Below, piece after piece: positions 57,930-64,000 of a stretch of 64,000 bases of DNA (the stretch's first letter is position 1; each line of letters starts with the position of its first letter). The stretch is taken from assembly GCA_018398815.1 (NCBI GenBank), contig CM031610.1:33401615-33465614 (forward strand). Reading direction: 5' to 3'. The DNA is from Conus ventricosus. Taxonomy: Eukaryota > Mollusca > Gastropoda > Neogastropoda > Conidae. The position numbers and the translations under genes are program-made. Under the pieces are notes generated by a model. It was not told the DNA's origin. It saw nothing but the letters and a program-made list of their open reading frames with translations, and did not search any database.

Positions 57930-57983
<54 letters not shown>

Positions 57984-58167
57984 TAAGTGTGTGCGTGCGC
58001 ACGCGCGTGTGTGTGTGTGCGTGGAGGGGGAGAGGTGAGGGGGGAGAGCTGTTCTTATTAAGTGTGCGTGTGTGTGTGTATGTGCGCGTGCACGTATATG
58101 TTGTATTTGATGGCCTTGTTCTTGTTTTTGGTCCGAAGTCATCTTCTGAACATTTACGCACGCAGTC

Positions 58168-58229
<62 letters not shown>

Positions 58230-58264
58230 CGCAAGCGCACACACATGGGCCCATACCCACACAT

Positions 58265-58307
<43 letters not shown>

Positions 58308-58488
58308 CGCGCGCGCACGCGAATATATATTGTATAAATTGCAATATCTATAGTCGGCCACTGTACAGAAAATGGCAAGATTTTATTCGGCAGGTACCAA
58401 AACCTCTGAACAAATACGCGCGTGTGTGCGTGCGTGCGCGCGCGCGCGTGCGTGCGTGCGTGCGCGCGTGCGTGCGTGCGTGCGTGGG

Positions 58489-58532
<44 letters not shown>

Positions 58533-58624
58533 CATGTCCATACGTACATCTGTATGTACGTGCTGTATATATATGTGTGCATGCGCGTATTTTATGCATT
58601 GTGTAGCCATTTATATGTGACTCT

Positions 58625-58668
<44 letters not shown>

Positions 58669-58715
58669 GTGCGTGCATGCATGTGTGTGTGTGTGTTTGT
58701 GTGTGTGAAAGCGAA
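57930..58715. repeat. Dense GT/CA/GA microsatellite cluster
   Basis: GT at 57,931-57,979, CA at 58,171-58,228, CA at 58,264-58,305, GCGT-type 58,420-58,490, GA at 58,495-58,523 and GT at 58,626-58,668. All long frames across it are repeat readings. Confidence 0.95.
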
Positions 58716-58729
58716 CAAAATCGTGCACA

Positions 58730-59330
58730 TTTCATTACACACATGAGAGCGTAGGTGAATGCCCCCATGCGCTACCATTCTTTTTATTTATATATTTTGT
58801 TAAATCCCTGTCAACCAGCTTCAATTCAGAAAGAACCCAGTTGATGACAAGGTCAAAAGGAACAAAACAAACAAAAGCAAAAAACAAAAAAAAGGAAAAC
58901 AGAAAAGCAACCCATGAAGACGATCGACCGAAGCTCATTTAGAAACAGAGACACGTGTTGTAGTAGATCTGACCTTCGGATTTCCGACATGCTTATCAAG
59001 CAAAGAGTGAGCTGCATCAGCTGAATTTGACGACGTTACACTTACAGCGACTGACAAAGATAAGACTGTCCAGGACGGGGGAAATCGTGATGGTATTGCT
59101 TAAGTGCACTAAGTTGATGTATTATTAGTCAGGCTTAACACACCAAGGTTATCTTTGCACTCATACACGCATATGCACACTCATGCGCACACCAAACATT
59201 CACTCTCTCTGGGATGGATGTCACGCATCGTTTCTCTCTAACACAACTGAGAACAAGAAATCAATTTCTATGCTACTTATAATTAATCATGTACAATCAA
59301 ATCACACACAATGAAATATCAAACATAAAG
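58730..59330. other. No gene seen
   Basis: A-rich sequence between the microsatellite cluster and duplication copy 2. Confidence 0.4.
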
Positions 59331-60460
59331 ATCAATGCCCCCCCCCCCCCCCCCCCAATCCTTGTCCACCCTCCCCCACACACCAAAAAAAAAAAACCAT
59401 CAAAAGAAACACACCGCACACGCACACACACAGAGAACAGCCTGACCACAAGTGCAAACATCAGTGCGCAAAATTGAATGAAAATTTCCATTGCATTTGT
59501 CACAAAGTTAATTTAACACGACAAGAAATCTTGAAAAAAATAAGCATTGGAAAATGATCGAACAAAGTGTGCGCTTTCTTCTCAACAACAACATGCGTGT
59601 TGAACAACTCATAATTAAGCAAAGTGGAAAATAGGGGTAAGGGAGAGAGAAAGTGAGGGATGAACGAAAGGTTGGGGAAAGTAAATTAAATACTGATTTA
59701 AATAAATCGTTCTACAATGCTTGCGTTGCATGTGAATTTCTGATTTACAGTCGATAATTTGATGTTTTAAAAATTGATGAAATATTAATGTCCAGACTTT
59801 CACGCCTATATTATCTACCGTTTTTTATAATTGATTGGGACAGTGCTGCTCCAACTGCAGCGAGAATCTTCAAAACTGGTCGCTATGTGTGCCTTACCAC
59901 TGGTTAAACCGGGTTAAACAAGTTAATTTCAAGCTAAAGGGATGCTGATGTTACCACGGCAGTTTGCTTCCTAACGTGAAGGCCATCCCAACTCCGATCG
60001 GCTGGGCGGAGAAAGGCGAGTTTGTGTCCCTAACACTTTCAAATATAATTTATTCCACGACCATGTCATATACCTCCTACAAAAAAAGGTGCGTTATAGT
60101 CGTACACATTCCAGAAACAAAATTACAGAAACAGATAAATCGACACCTTTGTGGAGAAACCATGAGTGGTATAAGTTTGTTCCGGTGGTAAAAGATGTCA
60201 ACCTCTTTTAAGTTTCCATGTCAACCTATTTTAATTTCCCTCTCCATGTTATCTGCTATACCTGTCAGATCTTGTTGTGGGTGCGATGGCCGCGCTACTC
60301 GAAAATTTAACTGTCAATTTGTGTGTGTGTCTGTAAAGCACACGAATGGAAAACAAAACCTAATATGCGATTCGGCTTCTTTTTGTTTTATCTTCGGCCC
60401 AAACAAGATAAAGTGTTGCCTTAGCTAAGAAGAAAAAAAAAGGTGTGTGTGGCGGGGTGT

Positions 60461-60543
<83 letters not shown>
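60461..60543. repeat. Poly-G run (~82, one A interruption)
   Basis: Homologous to a run of about 24 G in copy 1. The interruption is an A near 60,496. Confidence 0.95.
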
Positions 60544-60544
<1 letters not shown>

Positions 60545-61736
60545 TTCTTTCTAAACATGGTCCAACCGTTAGTAATTCAACGTACCAGGAATAATGCCGG
60601 TCCCCTGGTCGGTAATGAAAACTCTAACGCAGCAACCTTTACGGTACAGCTCGCATGAGAGTTACATGTAGAATCTCTGCAGGACTTGCAAAACATGCTT
60701 GTAGGGGCTAATCATTCTTGAATCCGTAGCGTACGGCGGACAGAGAGCCGCGTGCGATCTTTGATGAGAAACCTTAAAACTGCGTGCAGCATGCGCTCAA
60801 GGCGTGTTTAAGAGGCAATGGCATCAAGGGAGTTAAACAACTTCCGTGGAGGAAAAAAAAAATATATTGGAACATCCTTATCCGAGAGGTCAACAAAAAA
60901 ACACCTACACGTGCAGGCAACAAAACAAAAATTAAATTAACATGGGTAGGATCGTACATGGCAATGCGAATCTCTTTAAAAGCAGCCAATGTCACGCACA
61001 AAAAACGGTCCTAACGATAAACTACACCTAACCACCCACAATACCATGCACAATCACAATCATTGACTAGTTTTTTCGTGATTTCAAAGTCCGACGTTTT
61101 CAGATACTCCGATAATGACATCAAACCCTATGCGGTCCATAATACAAAATAAGGTTTGGTTTTAACGGGTCCCCCCCCGCCCCCCCCCCTCCCCCCCATC
61201 TTTTCAAGGTGGTTTACCTTTTTTTTTCTTTTTTTTTTTTTGCTTCACTTCCTTTTTTTTTTTTTTTAACCTTTCTTGAAGTTAAAATCGCAAGATGCGT
61301 CTTTCTACGGCTGCCTACCTGCAACTGTTTTTTTGTAAAGCCCTAGTACCGGTTATCCGAGTCAAAACATGATTTTTTGACTAGATTAATGATTTGATCG
61401 GACATTTTTTGCTATCCGATTCCGAAGTTACGGTAAACCACGCACAATGGCTTACAAGAAAATTTAACTTCCATCCTGAGCTTTTTCGATTAATTTTTAC
61501 GTTTCCTTCCAAGTAAAATGTCAGTCCATTTTTAGATAACTTCACCTCTAAATGTTTGAGCCCACACAGGAATGAAGTGCTTTGTCCTGTTGGTAACACG
61601 TAACCTGGAAGTAATTTTTGCGAAGGGATGAAATGCAATAAACGCAATTTCTAATTACACTGGAGGCAGAGTAGTTGCTATGTCCACTAGGATCCAGCTG
61701 TGTACCCGCGCCAATTTCTTTATGATGAGTTGCACA

Positions 61737-61767
<31 letters not shown>

Positions 61768-62321
61768 CACTTGTGCGCGCGCTTGTTCCAAGCTGAAAAG
61801 GAAAAACCCTGGCGTGATCACTGCAGAAACTGGCGCCACCTTCAATTCACAGTCATATTGGCAATCTACTCAAAGGTGTGTTGTGTGTGTGCGGGGAAAG
61901 AGAACTGTTAGGGGCAAAGGAGGGTTAGGTGAGAAGCTGGGGACAGATGGGAGAGGACAGGAGTCACACGTGCGGAAGCGATTCTCCATACAGGTTGGAC
62001 CCAGATGCGCCCGTCTCCTCAGTGCAGAATGTTCCCTATCTCAACCACACCAAAGACCTTTTCGTAAGCTAACAAAAAGCGCTTTGCGGAAAGATTCTTG
62101 TTTAGGTAGTTGTAGCGCACAGCACGTTCTGGTCGTCACACAGGCACACTTCACACACACACAATCTCACTCACCACTCACTCACTCCTCACACTCTCTC
62201 TCTCTCTCTCATCTCTCTCCTCTCTCTCTCCTCTCCCTCTCACTCCTCTCTCTCTCTTCTCATACAAAGCGCACGCGCACTAGACACCACGCACGACACA
62301 ACACACAAACACACACACACA

Positions 62322-62352
<31 letters not shown>

Positions 62353-63755
62353 CACCAACACGTGACGCGCGCGCGCGCTCGACAAAAGCAGTTCTGGCAC
62401 GTTCTGTTTCAGACAGACCCCCATGTATGGTCCTGGTGAACGGAACGTGGGTTATAGCATGAACGCCTTTTACTGAGTGGAAAACGAACCAACATCGCCA
62501 CATCGCATCACAACACTGGTGTCCAGTCTTCACTCTGTGTGCGTAAATTCTGCAGATAAAGCATGCGAGGACCACGGGCTCGTGAAGAACCAGTTTATGA
62601 GACGTACTGGATCCTCTGCTCGAGATAATAATATCCTCTTCTGGCAGTTGATTAAGGCTCCGTAACTTGCCCAGACACAGAATTATTTCGTCGTTCAGAG
62701 ACGTAAACCAGAAAGAAAACAGCCAGACACAGATGAAGGAAGTCCTGGATGAACAAATGAAAAGAAAAACTGACTGTTACAACCATTCGCCTGCCACCGT
62801 CCCGCGCGTGCTGTGACCTCAACCCACAGATGTGGAGATCCCGAACGGACTAGCGTCTGCTGTGTACCCGTGATCTTAAGCCCATACTGTCACGCGAACG
62901 TGAAGAAGGCTGCGCGTGTTGGTGCAACTGCGCAGCAACGGAAGGAACCTAAAAATAACTGAATAAAATAAATAAAAAAGATAAATAAAATGAATACATA
63001 AAACCGAACCAAGCCCTCACGCGAAAGTCATCAAAACAGAAAAAATAAAAAATAAATGAATGATTAAATAAGTGTAAAATCATTCATAAACGAATGAATA
63101 AATAAATAAAAAGATAAAAACCTGATCCACGCTCTAGGCCGAAATTCTGACCCATATCCAAACCTTCATTCCCAAAGAATTAAAGCCCCCAACTCTTCAA
63201 TCGCAGCTGCTGTGTCAGACCAACTACATCGTCTAGAACACCAAGGCACAATCATAATGTTTGTATCTGCTCACATAATTATGCGGGGATTGTCTTCAGC
63301 TCTAGCATAACATTATCAAAGTTTTTTTTCCCCCCCCCCCCCTTTCCCCGGGAAAAAAAAAATAATCCCCCGAAATCGGAGTGTGGCCCAGCCCATGTGG
63401 GCGGGGTATTCAAAAACGGTCCACGTCATGTTCTCATCCCCAGCGAATGCATTTTTAACCATAGTGTTCAAGACTTTCAGCTGTTTGGATGATCCCTGGA
63501 GTCTTTTAGCCAGGGTACGACAACAACAACATCTGAACTGTTACTTCAGCTTTATCCCCGGGACAAGTCCAGTGCCCCGTCACATTCCATACCTGAACAA
63601 AACTTAAGAATTACCTACCATCTTGGGAAGGTCGCAGTCTTACCGCTACATCACCATTACTCAATCATGCTTGAGAAGATTTTTTTTGGTTTTTGTTTTT
63701 GTTTTTGTTTTTTTAATCTATACAATAATACGAGAGTCCGCAAACATGTCCCTAC

Positions 63756-63944
63756 TGTAAACCTTCGACGACTCACTCTTCCCCGGCTGGACGAACTCTT
63801 CGGAAAGGTCGAGAACTCTTTCTGGATGATCCAATACCACTTCCGTCGTGGAAGATACCGCTCTGCAATACCCTCGTCGTTCCAGCTCCATAAATAGCCC
63901 TCTCCGCAGATGATATCTCTCCTCCGCAAGCCGCTCACGTAAAC
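63756..63944 (-). pseudogene. BHMT: Second copy of the BHMT-like exon, frameshifted
   Basis: Counterpart of 55,284-55,474. The acceptor (CTTAG|GT) and donor region (TTTACAGTAGGG) are intact. Between them at least six indels break the frame; ICGEGYLW and the run around WIIQKEF (read out of frame) are still recognisable. Because the flanking non-coding sequence has the same indel pattern, this may be sequencing or assembly error and not true decay. Confidence 0.7.
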
Positions 63945-64000
63945 CTAAGCAATTATTGAGAAGATCCGTTTATATCAGCTTTCTAACCTTCAATTAAGAA

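Larger units (their letters stand above)
59337..64000. repeat. Segmental duplication, copy 2 (runs off the window)
   Basis: Same order of features as 51,031-55,530. Differences from copy 1 are mostly single-base insertions or deletions, spread evenly over coding and non-coding parts. Confidence 0.95.

Overview
The window is animal nuclear DNA, most likely from a mollusc and probably a gastropod. Genes are split by multi-kilobase introns, and CA/GT, CT/GA and AT microsatellites are everywhere. tRNA-derived SINEs, several LINE families and a Penelope-like element lie in and between the genes. The mollusc call is an inference from the ferritin sequence and the repeat style; no species-diagnostic gene is present.

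Region 1 (1-27,060) holds no recognisable host gene. Its background is a very degenerate array of short T/C-rich units around the core TTTAGTGTCCTTT. Dispersed modules are embedded in it, including a ~280-bp block at about 4250, 9647, 17081 and 24016. Decayed LINEs, SINEs and two near-identical 69-bp retroposed tails with intact target-site duplications also sit there. About 12,780-20,100 is repeated in tandem at 20,100-27,060, with shared TE insertions and small differences.

Region 2 (about 27,800-40,400, + strand) is a ferritin heavy-chain-like gene. Four confident coding exons (28207-28319, 33188-33334, 34536-34661, 38818-39078) join in phase and keep all ferroxidase-centre residues. A weaker 5' exon (27822-27981) has a matching phase. 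The protein ends in a ~41-residue Lys/Ser/Ala-rich tail beyond the usual ferritin terminus. Introns contain a LINE with a restriction-like endonuclease, two SINEs, a second LINE fragment and degenerate minisatellites.

Region 3 (43,224-55,474, - strand) is a betaine-homocysteine S-methyltransferase-like gene, convergent with ferritin. Six exons are recognisable; the start exon is not seen. The zinc-binding cysteines (GVNC and CCG motifs) are present. One exon carries an apparent one-base deletion that breaks the frame. Its introns hold two striking minisatellites. One, with 34-bp units, starts at an exon-intron junction and carries a copy of the 5' splice site in most units.

Region 4 (51,030-64,000) contains a duplicated block: about 51,030-55,530 recurs at 59,337-64,000, including the 5'-most recognised methyltransferase exon. 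The copies differ mostly by one-base indels, as expected of an unpolished haplotig or assembly redundancy. A Penelope-like element (reverse transcriptase plus GIY-YIG endonuclease) and a dense microsatellite cluster lie between the copies.

The two host genes work separately: ferritin oxidises and stores iron, and the methyltransferase regenerates methionine from homocysteine. I see no operon-like or novel multi-gene system. The most unusual material is structural: splice-site-bearing satellites, the 69-bp retroposons and the ferritin tail.
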